Part shown: piece by piece, positions 1-7,300 of the stretch
Numbering within the stretch: the first letter of the stretch is position 1
How the letters are laid out: each line of letters opens with the position of its first letter
Assembly (NCBI GenBank): GCA_016200445.1
Contig: JACQEQ010000341.1
Coordinates: 1-14,560 of the forward strand
Origin: Gammaproteobacteria bacterium
Lineage (GTDB): Bacteria; Pseudomonadota; Gammaproteobacteria; SG8-11
Direction of reading: 5' to 3'
DNA: 14,560 bases
Position numbers and translations under genes: made by a program
Notes under the pieces: model-generated
Seen by the model: the letters and a program-made list of their open reading frames with translations, nothing else
Databases searched by the model: none
What the model was told of the DNA's origin: nothing

Positions 1-1
1 A

Positions 2-280
2 GATTGTAGTGGGTGCCATAGCACGACCACCTGGTCTGGAGCGAGAGTCGACCACAGTAATATCACTGGCGGGTGCAGCGGTTGTCATAATGGCAAGACT
101 GCGACCGGCAAGCCGAATAACCATGTGCCGACGACGGCGGAGTGCAACACGTGCCACAGCACCATCACCTGGTCAGGAGCAAAAGTCGACCACAGCATTA
201 TCACCGGGCGTTGCGATGCCTGCCATAACGGGACAACCGCCACAGGCAAACCGAATGGCCACCCGGTAACAACCTCCGAT
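2..280 (+). repeat. 46-residue haem-binding tandem repeat (two visible copies, 138 bp period)
   Basis: Residues encoded by 2-139 and 140-277 align without gaps. Each unit holds two CXXCH sites 23 residues apart and the conserved stretches TWSGA, VDHS and TATGKPN. A third unit starts at 278 with a CXXCH site but then diverges. More copies may lie upstream of the window. Confidence 0.8.
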
Positions 281-652
281 TGCAATGTTTGCCACATGAG
301 CACCACGGTGTGGACGGGAGCCGTGTTCACGCATGCGTCGGCAAATTATCCCGGCAATCACAACAACAACGTGACGTGTACCAGTTGCCATGTCAGTAGT
401 GCAGAGGTGGCCAACTGGACAGCGCCGCAGTACAAACCTTTCTGCGCCGGGTGCCATAAGTCGACATTTGATGCTACCACGCAAAAGCAGTCGCATATCA
501 AGACCGAAGGGCCCCCGATTGTTTTATACTCGGCGGATGAGTTGAAGGACTGCGCTAATGTGGTATGCCATATCTATGCAGATATCACATTCAACCCCGC
601 CAAAATCAAAACTTTGCGGAATAGCCGTCATACCGTCGGCGGCACCTGGTAA
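2..652 (+). CDS. Multihaem c-type cytochrome, C-terminal part (5' end outside window)
   Basis: The frame is open from the first bases of the window to TAA at 650-652, so the start lies upstream. It carries seven CXXCH haem c sites at about 5-19, 74-88, 143-157, 212-226, 281-295, 377-391 and 443-457. An eighth, variant site CANVVCH (CX4CH) lies at 551-571. The first copies sit in a 46-residue (138 bp) tandem repeat of the form CxxCHSTxTWSGAxVDHS...CxxCHNGxTATGKPN. This resembles the CXXCH/CX4CH multihaem proteins of metal-reducing bacteria such as Geobacter, which are exported and matured in the periplasm and move electrons. A role in periplasmic or outer-membrane electron transfer is inferred. 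The stop overlaps the next ATG by one base (TAATG), so the cytochrome and the following beta-barrel are probably translationally coupled. The C-terminal 27 residues after the last site carry no haem motif. The total haem number is unknown because the N-terminus is missing. Confidence 0.85.
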   Translation, partial: DCSGCHSTTTWSGARVDHSNITGGCSGCHNGKTATGKPNNHVPTTAECNTCHSTITWSGAKVDHSIITGRCDACHNGTTATGKPNGHPVTTSDCNVCHMSTTVWTGAVFTHASANYPGNHNNNVTCTSCHVSSAEVANWTAPQYKPFCAGCHKSTFDATTQKQSHIKTEGPPIVLYSADELKDCANVVCHIYADITFNPAKIKTLRNSRHTVGGTW

Positions 653-1938
653 TGCGTGTTTGGTTGATGTGCCTCGCCGGTTGGCTGGCGATGGTTACGC
701 ACGATTCACTCGCTTCGCCGCAATGGCTGGACGACGTGCGTTCGGTCGAGCGCGACGGACAGACAGGGATCGAGCTGGTGTTGTCGCAGAGCGCGTACTA
801 CTTATCGCATTTTCCGCCGGAAAACGGCGAGGTGCTGACGGTGTATCTGCGCGTACCGGGTCTCAACAACGATCCGGCGTTGCCGATTCACGAGAACATC
901 ACGCCGCGCGCCGGAACCGAGGCCTGGTTGACGCAGGTGGCGTTTGACGCCAACGAATCCGAAACGACGTTGCGTTTGAGCTTTACGCAGAAAACTGATT
1001 ACCGCGTCAGCCAGGGGTCGAGCGACAAAAGCATTTTGGTCCTATTCACGCCAGCAATACCGTCCACGACACCGGTACTCTCGGCGGCCGAGGATGAACG
1101 CATTAAAACCTTGCTCGCGCAGAGCCGCGATGCGCTCACCGGTGGCGAAGTTGATAAAGCCATCCAGATCCTCAGTGCGCTCATCAGTCTGCCGCCGAAT
1201 CCCTACCGGGCGGAGGTGTTGGAACTGCTGGGTGTAGCGCGCGAACGCAAAGGACAGAAGGCGCATGCCAAGGCGGTCTACGAACAATATCTCGCCGAGT
1301 TTCCCAAGGGCGAGGGCGCGGATCGCGTCGGCCAGCGGTTGGCGGAACTGCTTAGCAGCGACCTTAAACCGCAGGAGAAACTCAAAGCGGTGAAAGCGGC
1401 GGCGCCATCGCATGCATGGACGCACAACGGTAGTTTTGCGCAGTACTACTATCGCGGTAGCAACAACATGGGTGGCGGCGCGCCAGCCGTGGATCAATCG
1501 ACGTTGTACACCCAGTTCGCGTGGAATTCGCAGCAGCGTGGCGAACGGTTTGACAGCCGCATGGTGACTAACGTGAGCCACCAGCGTGATTTTTTGAACG
1601 CCCCCGAAGACGTTGAAATCAATTCGCTGTACGCTCAGATCAAGGACAAGCAGGGCGGCTGGTTCGCCAAGCTGGGCCGCCAGTCGAGTTCGGGCGGTGG
1701 CGTATTGGGACGCTTCGATGGATTGCTTGCGCAGTACAACGCGACGAGTACGGTACGGTTGGACGCGATCGCTGGCTATGTGGTCGAGCTGTCGGAGAAA
1801 AGCACACTGCAGATTCACCACCCGTTCTGGAGTGTGGCGACAAATTTCGGGCCGTATCTGGACGGCCTGGAAATCATGCCGTACTACATACGGCAGACCG
1901 CCGACGGCATGCTGGAGCGCGCAGCAATCGGCTATTAG
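652..1938 (+). CDS. TPR-containing outer-membrane beta-barrel protein, N-terminal part, ending at an in-frame TAG
   Basis: The start at 652 overlaps the cytochrome stop and is followed by a clear signal peptide, MRVWLMCLAGWLAMVTHDSLA, with cleavage before SPQW. Residues about 25-140 form a beta-rich domain, vaguely like AMIN-type periplasmic domains. Residues about 144-235 are helical TPR-like repeats (DALTGGEVDKAIQILSALI; AKAVYEQYLAEFPKGE). From about residue 253 alternating aromatic strands typical of an outer-membrane barrel begin. The reading stops at TAG 1936-1938, in the middle of a barrel strand, after AAIGY. The same frame then continues with barrel sequence to 2715, so 652-2715 is most simply one gene of 687 sense and stop codons with a nonsense mutation, a sequencing error, or a read-through codon. 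A natural role as the outer-membrane sleeve for the upstream cytochrome is inferred from the overlap. It shows none of the motifs I would use to call MtrB. Confidence 0.75.
   Translation: MRVWLMCLAGWLAMVTHDSLASPQWLDDVRSVERDGQTGIELVLSQSAYYLSHFPPENGEVLTVYLRVPGLNNDPALPIHENITPRAGTEAWLTQVAFDANESETTLRLSFTQKTDYRVSQGSSDKSILVLFTPAIPSTTPVLSAAEDERIKTLLAQSRDALTGGEVDKAIQILSALISLPPNPYRAEVLELLGVARERKGQKAHAKAVYEQYLAEFPKGEGADRVGQRLAELLSSDLKPQEKLKAVKAAAPSHAWTHNGSFAQYYYRGSNNMGGGAPAVDQSTLYTQFAWNSQQRGERFDSRMVTNVSHQRDFLNAPEDVEINSLYAQIKDKQGGWFAKLGRQSSSGGGVLGRFDGLLAQYNATSTVRLDAIAGYVVELSEKSTLQIHHPFWSVATNFGPYLDGLEIMPYYIRQTADGMLERAAIGY
1936..1938 (+). other. In-frame amber stop inside the beta-barrel reading frame
   Basis: The codons around it read GGC TAT TAG CTA CGC TTC. 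On both sides the same frame encodes barrel-like sequence (AAIGY before; LRFLQPHGNLFNLVDYD after). There is no frameshift and no other stop until 2713-2715. TAG is one substitution away from CAG, GAG or AAG, any of which would suit a strand of the form GYxLRF. Confidence 0.85.
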
Positions 1939-1989
1939 CTACGCTTCCTACAACCGCACGGTAACCTGTTCAACCTGGTCGATTACGAT

Positions 1990-2715
1990 GTGTCGTACGA
2001 GCTCTTGAATACCGTGTTGTTGCAGGGTCAGTATTCGTTTCTGGAGAGCAGTTCAGTATACGGCTACTACGACGCGCGCCGTAGCCCCTCGGTGGCGACC
2101 ACCAATGCATTGACCGGCGCGGGCGCCAGCTCACTCAAGGATCTTGTTGCGCTATCGCGCGACCAGATTCGCGATTTGGCGCGCACCTGGACCGGCGAGT
2201 CGACCACAGCAACGATAGGCGTGTCGCAAACATTTAGTCCCCGCGTGCAATTGAGCGGCGATATCACCTATTCAGAACAAAAGTTTCCGTTTAGCCCGAA
2301 TGACCTCGGCACAACGGTTGAAACACAGACCGAACGCCAAACCTATTACTCGTTGCAGATGGTGACTAGTCAGTTAATGAATACACGTGACACCTTACTG
2401 GTAGGTCTACAACATATTCAGGCAGAAATGTATAACAGTAATTCCCTGACTCTCGCGCATCGATTTCCGGTGGATCAAACCTGGCGCTTCGACACGCGCC
2501 TCAGAGTTGATCGGCGTACCAATGACGATGGTGTGCGGGTGAATAAAACACTGCCGGGTGTGCGCATCGAGTATCGACCCGATAAATCCGTCGAGACCCA
2601 GCTGGAGCTCGGCGGGGAGTGGTGGAACTACAGCGGAACTCCAGCATCCGGCCAGGTTCGGCAGAGTAGTTATCGTCGACTGACCGCGAGCTTGGGATAT
2701 CAATGGTTGTTTTAA
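1990..2715 (+). pseudogene. C-terminal continuation of the TPR/beta-barrel protein, downstream of the amber codon
   Basis: The frame is open from 1939. The first possible initiator after the stop is GTG 1990, but it lacks a Shine-Dalgarno sequence and would yield a barrel fragment with no signal peptide. Independent translation into the outer membrane is therefore unlikely. The sequence is dense in alternating strands (DYDVSYELLNTVLLQGQYSF; VRIEYRPDKSVETQLELGG) and ends LGYQWLF, with the terminal Phe recognised by the BAM complex. It completes the barrel begun before 1936. If the TAG is real and not suppressed, the upstream product lacks this half and the gene is inactive. If the TAG is a sequencing error or is read through, 652-2715 is one functional gene. 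Confidence 0.6.
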
Positions 2716-2751
2716 GCCGCGCAAAAGTTATGCAACAAAACTTTTTTCGGC
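2716..2751 (+). terminator. Possible Rho-independent terminator after the barrel gene
   Basis: Immediately after the stop, GCCG (2716-2719) pairs with CGGC (2748-2751) and AAAAGTT (2723-2729) with AACTTTT (2739-2745). The loop is nine bases, with a small internal loop of CGC against TT. The inner stem is AT-rich, and the T-run lies partly within the right arm rather than after it, so this is only a candidate. Confidence 0.35.
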
Positions 2752-3026
2752 CATAAGCTTTTTCGCACGCGACGATTTACTAAACCAGCTTAATATTTTC
2801 GGCTGTTACAATCGTCGTCTATGCTCGATGTTCTTCCGCAAATGGCTTTCCTGATGCCGGCGTAGGGAGCGAGTATTGTCAATTACGAGAGGGTGCGAGA
2901 TCGACGCGCCCAGGGAATGCCGGGGTGGCCTTATTGGCATGCCGGCGCGGGAGCGAAGACTTTTTACGTGCGACTTGTATATACTCGCGATGTCGATGCC
3001 TTGGCCTAGTAAAATAGTATCCGAAC
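2752..3026. other. Non-coding gap before gspC, with short repeats
   Basis: No convincing gene is seen here. An inverted repeat CGACGATT (2770-2777) / AATCGTCG (2810-2817) encloses 32 bases. A near-identical direct repeat occurs at 2855-2872 (TGCCGGCGTAGGGAGCGA) and 2940-2956 (TGCCGGCGCGGGAGCGA). A TATACT hexamer at 2980-2985 could be a -10 element for the next gene, but no good -35 is found 16-18 bp upstream. Their functions are not known. Confidence 0.4.
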
Positions 3027-3938
3027 GTGCCTATTTCGTACCGCATAATTGTCAACCGATCGCCACAAATTGCCGTGATCGCACTGACTGTCATTATTTC
3101 GTACCGGTTGGCAGCAGCCTCATGGGCTATTTTTCCTGAGCCGGAGCCGGACGTTCTGCCACCGGTTCATGAGCTCACGCCAGAAATTACTATTTCGAAA
3201 ACACCCAGTCGCAGTATCGCCGAGTTCAGTTTGTTCGGGCGCACTGAAGTGCCAGTCCCGGCCGTGCAGGTTGAGGCGCCTCCGGTGGTTGAATCACGTC
3301 TGAATCTGACGCTTTCTGGAATATTAGTTTCGTCAACGCCTGATCAGGGTATGGCGATTATCGTCGACTCGTCTGGAAATGAGGCTTTTTATGGCGTTGG
3401 CATGCTGGTCCCGGGAGGCGCAGTCCTTGCCGAGGTGCATGACGGTTACGTTCTCGTGAAGCGTGAGAGTCGCCTCGAAAAATTGACCTTGCCGCAAGAC
3501 CCCGACGTTGCCGGAATTTTGTCTGATACTGGCCCGGCGGGAGGCGTTGCCAGCCGCACTGGAGCGACTGTGCCCAGCTATCGTCCGCCGCCAGCGGCGC
3601 TGATTCGTGCCGATACGCGAACCAATGGTGCGATATTGCGCGAGATGCGGCAAACGCTAGCGGAGGACCCGGCGCGGGTATTGGACAACATGCGCGCCGA
3701 TCCCGTGCGCGAGGGCGATCATCTTGTCGGGTATCGACTCAACCCGGCGCGTGATCGCCAATTGTTATCGCGTTTTGGATTGGTGCCCGGGGATATTGTT
3801 ACTTCAGTAAACGGGGTTCCTCTAAATAATGTCAACAAGGGCCCAGAAATCGTGAAAGCGCTGTCCGGCTCGAATCAGTTGAGCCTGGAAGTGATGCGTA
3901 ACGGCATAACCCAAAAGTTTTCATTCAAGATTGATTGA
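3027..3938 (+). CDS. gspC: Type II secretion system inner-membrane protein GspC
   Basis: This 303-residue protein has the GspC layout. A short cytoplasmic N-terminus precedes one membrane helix (about residues 14-33, IAVIALTVIISY). A proline-rich periplasmic linker follows. The homology region (about 89-155, LNLTLSGILVSSTPDQGMAI through LVKRESRLEKLTL) in this family contacts the N-domains of the GspD secretin. The C-terminal PDZ domain (about 229-302) contains GLVPGDIVTSVNGVPLNN and implicates GspC in substrate recruitment. GTG 3027 is the first start after an in-frame TAG at 3015. No clear Shine-Dalgarno is seen, but the next GTG (3075) would cut into the membrane helix. The gene is isolated: gspD does not follow within 400 bp and the next gene encodes a giant secreted protein. 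The other T2SS genes presumably lie elsewhere. Export of neighbouring products by T2SS is inferred. Confidence 0.88.
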   Translation: MPISYRIIVNRSPQIAVIALTVIISYRLAAASWAIFPEPEPDVLPPVHELTPEITISKTPSRSIAEFSLFGRTEVPVPAVQVEAPPVVESRLNLTLSGILVSSTPDQGMAIIVDSSGNEAFYGVGMLVPGGAVLAEVHDGYVLVKRESRLEKLTLPQDPDVAGILSDTGPAGGVASRTGATVPSYRPPPAALIRADTRTNGAILREMRQTLAEDPARVLDNMRADPVREGDHLVGYRLNPARDRQLLSRFGLVPGDIVTSVNGVPLNNVNKGPEIVKALSGSNQLSLEVMRNGITQKFSFKID

Positions 3939-3942
3939 ATAC

Positions 3943-3973
3943 CCGCATTAGGCGCCTTGCTTGCAAAATGCGG
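3943..3973 (+). terminator. Possible stem-loop after gspC
   Basis: CCGCATT (3943-3949) pairs perfectly with AATGCGG (3967-3973) across a 17-base loop that itself contains GGCGCC. It starts five bases after the gspC stop. There is no T-tract, so a Rho-independent terminator is not demonstrated. Confidence 0.3.
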
Positions 3974-4110
3974 CGAGCAGGAAAACAATCCGGCACCCAC
4001 TGCGTCTCCGCTTGCGTCCATATGTTCGAATGCATGCGTGCCAGGACATTACAATTAAAGAGTCTCTAAACCTCTCCCCCGTAAACAATCCCGACACCCG
4101 CCTGCCACTA

Positions 4111-4150
4111 TGGGGTGAACACCCCAGTCGGAATGGGTAACTCACCCCAT
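4111..4150. promoter_or_regulatory. Two tandem palindromic operator-like boxes
   Basis: Box 1, TGGGGTGAACACCCCA (4111-4126), is a perfect 6-bp inverted repeat around GAAC. Box 2, at 4134-4149, is TGGGTAACTCACCCCA, the same GGGT/ACCC arms around AACTC. Their centres lie 23 bp apart, about two helical turns, so two dimers could bind the same face of the DNA. They sit roughly 200-240 bp before the start of the giant gene. The cognate regulator is unknown. Confidence 0.5.
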
Positions 4151-4341
4151 ATTGTAAATTTCTAATCCTGACTAGAGTTCTATTCAGCTTAATAGCCCCT
4201 TAATCAAAAAAGTTCGGCGTGCGCTTGTCCGGTGGGCTTTAAAGCTAGCAAGTGCTTGAGCAAGGATGGGTTTTTGATAATTGTCCGGGCGCTCGTTGGG
4301 GTAGATGAAATTTGCTTATAAACATTACTTAATTTGGTATG

Positions 4342-4345
4342 AGGG
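4342..4345 (+). promoter_or_regulatory. Shine-Dalgarno AGGG deciding the start of the giant gene
   Basis: AGGG at 4342-4345 is placed eight bases before ATG 4354. The more upstream in-frame ATG at 4339 has only AT-rich sequence before it, ATG 4348 is too close to the AGGG, and ATG 4357 is also possible. The resulting N-terminus, MMRKFLATFF, has a sensible positive n-region. Confidence 0.5.
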
Positions 4346-4353
4346 TCATGACG

Positions 4354-7300
4354 ATGATGCGAAAATTCTTGGCTACGTTTTTTGGAAGCGGCAGCCTACA
4401 AGGACAGAAAGAAAAACGGATCGGCTCGCGCTTGGCTAAAACTCCATGTGCGCGCGCAGGTCAGAAAATCGGAATGGCTGCGGCGCTTGTGGGTGCGCTG
4501 TTAGGTGGTTCAGTCAACGCGCAAGACTTGAGCATCACTGTAGTAGATCAGAATGGCGCGCCGCTAGCTGCTGGATTTCGCTGGTTGGTCGAAGAAGACG
4601 CGACCAAGACTGTCGACTTGGATCAGGCCGCGATCCCCGGCAAGAATCTGTCGCTGAGCTTTCATACCAGTTACATGCCGGTGGTCGCGAAAGGCGACGA
4701 GGCAACGCCAACCGCCGTCAAACTCGATGCTGCAAAACGCTATTTCATTTCGGTGTTGCCAAAAGAGGGCTACGAAATTGCCGGCGTGCCTGTAGCTCCA
4801 GGCCAGGCGAGTGTTACGGTAACGGTCAACAAACTACCGCTGCCTACAGCGCAAATCTCGGTATTTGTCTACGAAGACAAAAAACCCATCAACAACCAAG
4901 CCGATCTTCCTGAAGAGCTCGGGTTGGCGAATTTCCAGGTTCAATTGTTCGAAGCGGGCGGAACCTACGGCGCGTCTGGAGGCCAAGTTACGCAAGATGC
5001 GTTCGGCAATCCGCTCGGCACAATCTATAACGCTGATGGAAGTTTCACGCCTGGAAACAACCAACTGATGACCGAAGCGGACGGAACGAAGGTGATTAAG
5101 AACCTGGCTCCGGGAAAGTACACCATTTACGTGAGCCCGCCAGTCGGCGGTGATTGGCACCAGACGTCCACCATCGAAGGAACCAAAGGGATCGACGCGT
5201 GGGTCAAGCCCAACGAACCTTCGTATTTCCAGGAATTCGGTCCGCCCGGTCATCACGTTGAAATCGGTTTTGTACATACGATCCCAAACACCAAAGTAGG
5301 CAATATTGGTAGTGGCAGCATCACCGGCCGCGTTGTGAATCTGCACCACTCGCGCCCGCCAGAATTCACCTTCTACGATGGAGATCCGGTACGCTATTGT
5401 TGGGTTGGTTTGAATGAAATTCCGGCGGCGGGCGGTGAGGGAATTTTTACCGCCCCTTGCAATGCCGATGGCACGTTTACGATTCCCGGCATCAAGGGCG
5501 GAACAGCGGCTGCTCCTAAAAAGTATCAGTTAGTCGTTTGGGATGAACCGCTAGACCTGATTTTCGCAACTCTTGATGTCTCGGTGGTCGAAGGTAGCAC
5601 TACGGATTTATTGGATGTGCCGGTGCGTAGCTGGTTCGGCAAAATGACACACCGTGTGTTCTATGACAGCAACAGCAACGGGTTCCCCGATTCCAGCGAA
5701 GCCGGTATACCAAATCAAGCGATCAATCTGCGTTTCCGTGACGGCTCGATTTACCAAAGCGCCGTAACCGATACGCAAGGCAGCGTCACGTTCAACGAAG
5801 TGTTTCCGTTCTTCAACTGGTTCATTGCAGAGGTTGACTTCGCGCGCTTTAAAGCAACCGGCGCGACGATTGTAGCCGACGGTGGTGGCGCGGTCCCCCC
5901 CGATCAAGGTTGGGTGGTGCCGTCGCTTGACAAATTGACTCCGCAGTCGCAATCCGTAGCCGGGGGCGCACCCTTTGAAGGCGCGCCCTACCGCACGGAA
6001 ACTGGCCCGGTGCTGCTCGAGGGCTATCAGGTGTTTCTCGGTCAGACCAACCGCATCGAGTGGGGTAAGAAGACCTATGCAGCCGGCGAAAACGGCGGTA
6101 TCAGCGGCATCGTGCACTACGCGACCACACGTGCAGAAGATGATCCGCGCTATGCAGCGGCCGACAACTGGGAGCCCGGTATTCCGCGCGTGCAGATCAA
6201 TCTGTACCAAGACTTCCTGAATAACGCGACTGGTTTGGCTGCTCCCAATGGCGACGGTCTAGTCGATGATGTCGATGGCAACGGCGTGGTGATGCTGGCC
6301 GATGTGGACAAATATCCGATCGGTTGGAGCACTGGTGGCGCGAAGGGCGATGAGGACATCGACCGCGACGGTAACGGCACCTTTGACCTGCACGACGCCG
6401 TGCAATTCGCGATGACCGATAGCTGGGACGACAGTGTCCCGACCGGTTGCCAAGGTGATGTGTATGTCACTCCGGCCGGCCAAGCGACCGATTGTTACGA
6501 TGGCTTGCGCAACTTCAACCAGGTGCGTCCGGCGGTGTTTGACGGCGGCTACGCCTTTGGCGGCGGCGCCGGCGATCCCGAGCTCCTGGCCGGTACCTAC
6601 ATCGTAGAAGCCGTCGCTCCTCCGGGCTACGAACAGGTGAAGGAAGAAGATAAGAATGTCGACTTCGGCGATTCCTATACGCCCAGCCCGTTGGCGCTGC
6701 CCGCAACTTGCGTGGGCGACCCGCACGTACTGCCGGCGACCTTGACGCTGTTCCCGGGTCAGGTAGCAACACCGTTCTACGATGCGGCCAATCCGACCGC
6801 AACGCGACCCTTGTGTGATCGCAAACAAGTGAAGCTGACGCAGGGTCAAAACGCCGCAGCGGACTTCTTTATGTTCACCGAAGTTCCGGTGGCTGCGCAC
6901 ATCACGGGATTCATTCTCGACGATCTGGCGAACGAATTTGATGCTAACGCGCCGACATTCGGCGAAAAGTACGCGCCCCCGTTCTTGCCGGTTTCGATTC
7001 GTGACTGGACTGGCCGTGAAATCCAGCGCGTGTACTCCGACCAATGGGGTACCTACAACGCGTTGGTACCGTCCAGTTATACGGTGAACGTCCCCATGCC
7101 TTCAGGCGTGTCGCCGAACATGTTGACCACGTGCATGAACTCGCCTGGCCCAATCAAGGATCCGGTGACCGGAAACATGGTGATCGACCCGCATTTCAAC
7201 CGGAAGTACAGCCAGTTTTGCTACACCTTCCAGTATCTGCCGGGTAAGACCACCTATCTGGATACGCCGGTATTACCGATCGCTGCCTATGCAGGCGCGA

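Larger units (their letters stand above)
3939..4353. other. Long intergenic control region upstream of the giant secreted protein
   Basis: These roughly 415 bases hold no credible gene. The sequence is AT-richer than the coding parts between about 4150 and 4220 and near 4310-4340. It contains the paired palindromes described separately, a direct repeat TTGTCCGG at 4225-4232 and 4281-4288, and a perfect 10-bp palindrome GCTTTAAAGC at 4236-4245. TATAAA at 4317-4322 resembles a -10 element, but a matching -35 at normal spacing is not visible. No known riboswitch was recognised. Confidence 0.5.

Noticed and set aside
1042..1821. Minus-strand open frame of 259 codons opposite the barrel gene
   Set aside because: It is an antisense shadow of a TPR/barrel coding region, with no ribosome-binding site and no recognisable domain.
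2200..2210. Third copy of GTCGACCACAG, also found twice in the haem repeats (47-57, 185-195)
   Set aside because: Only 11 bases match, it lies inside the barrel frame and encodes different residues, so it is probably chance.
2876..3139. Small + strand open frame overlapping the start of gspC
   Set aside because: It overlaps the membrane-helix region of gspC in another frame, and its composition is Cys/Arg-rich without a known pattern. The gspC frame is strongly supported.
4298..4316. Possible sigma-54 promoter (GG...GC before the giant gene)
   Set aside because: The distance between the GG and GC elements is 12 or 14 bases rather than the required 10, and the flanking consensus is absent.
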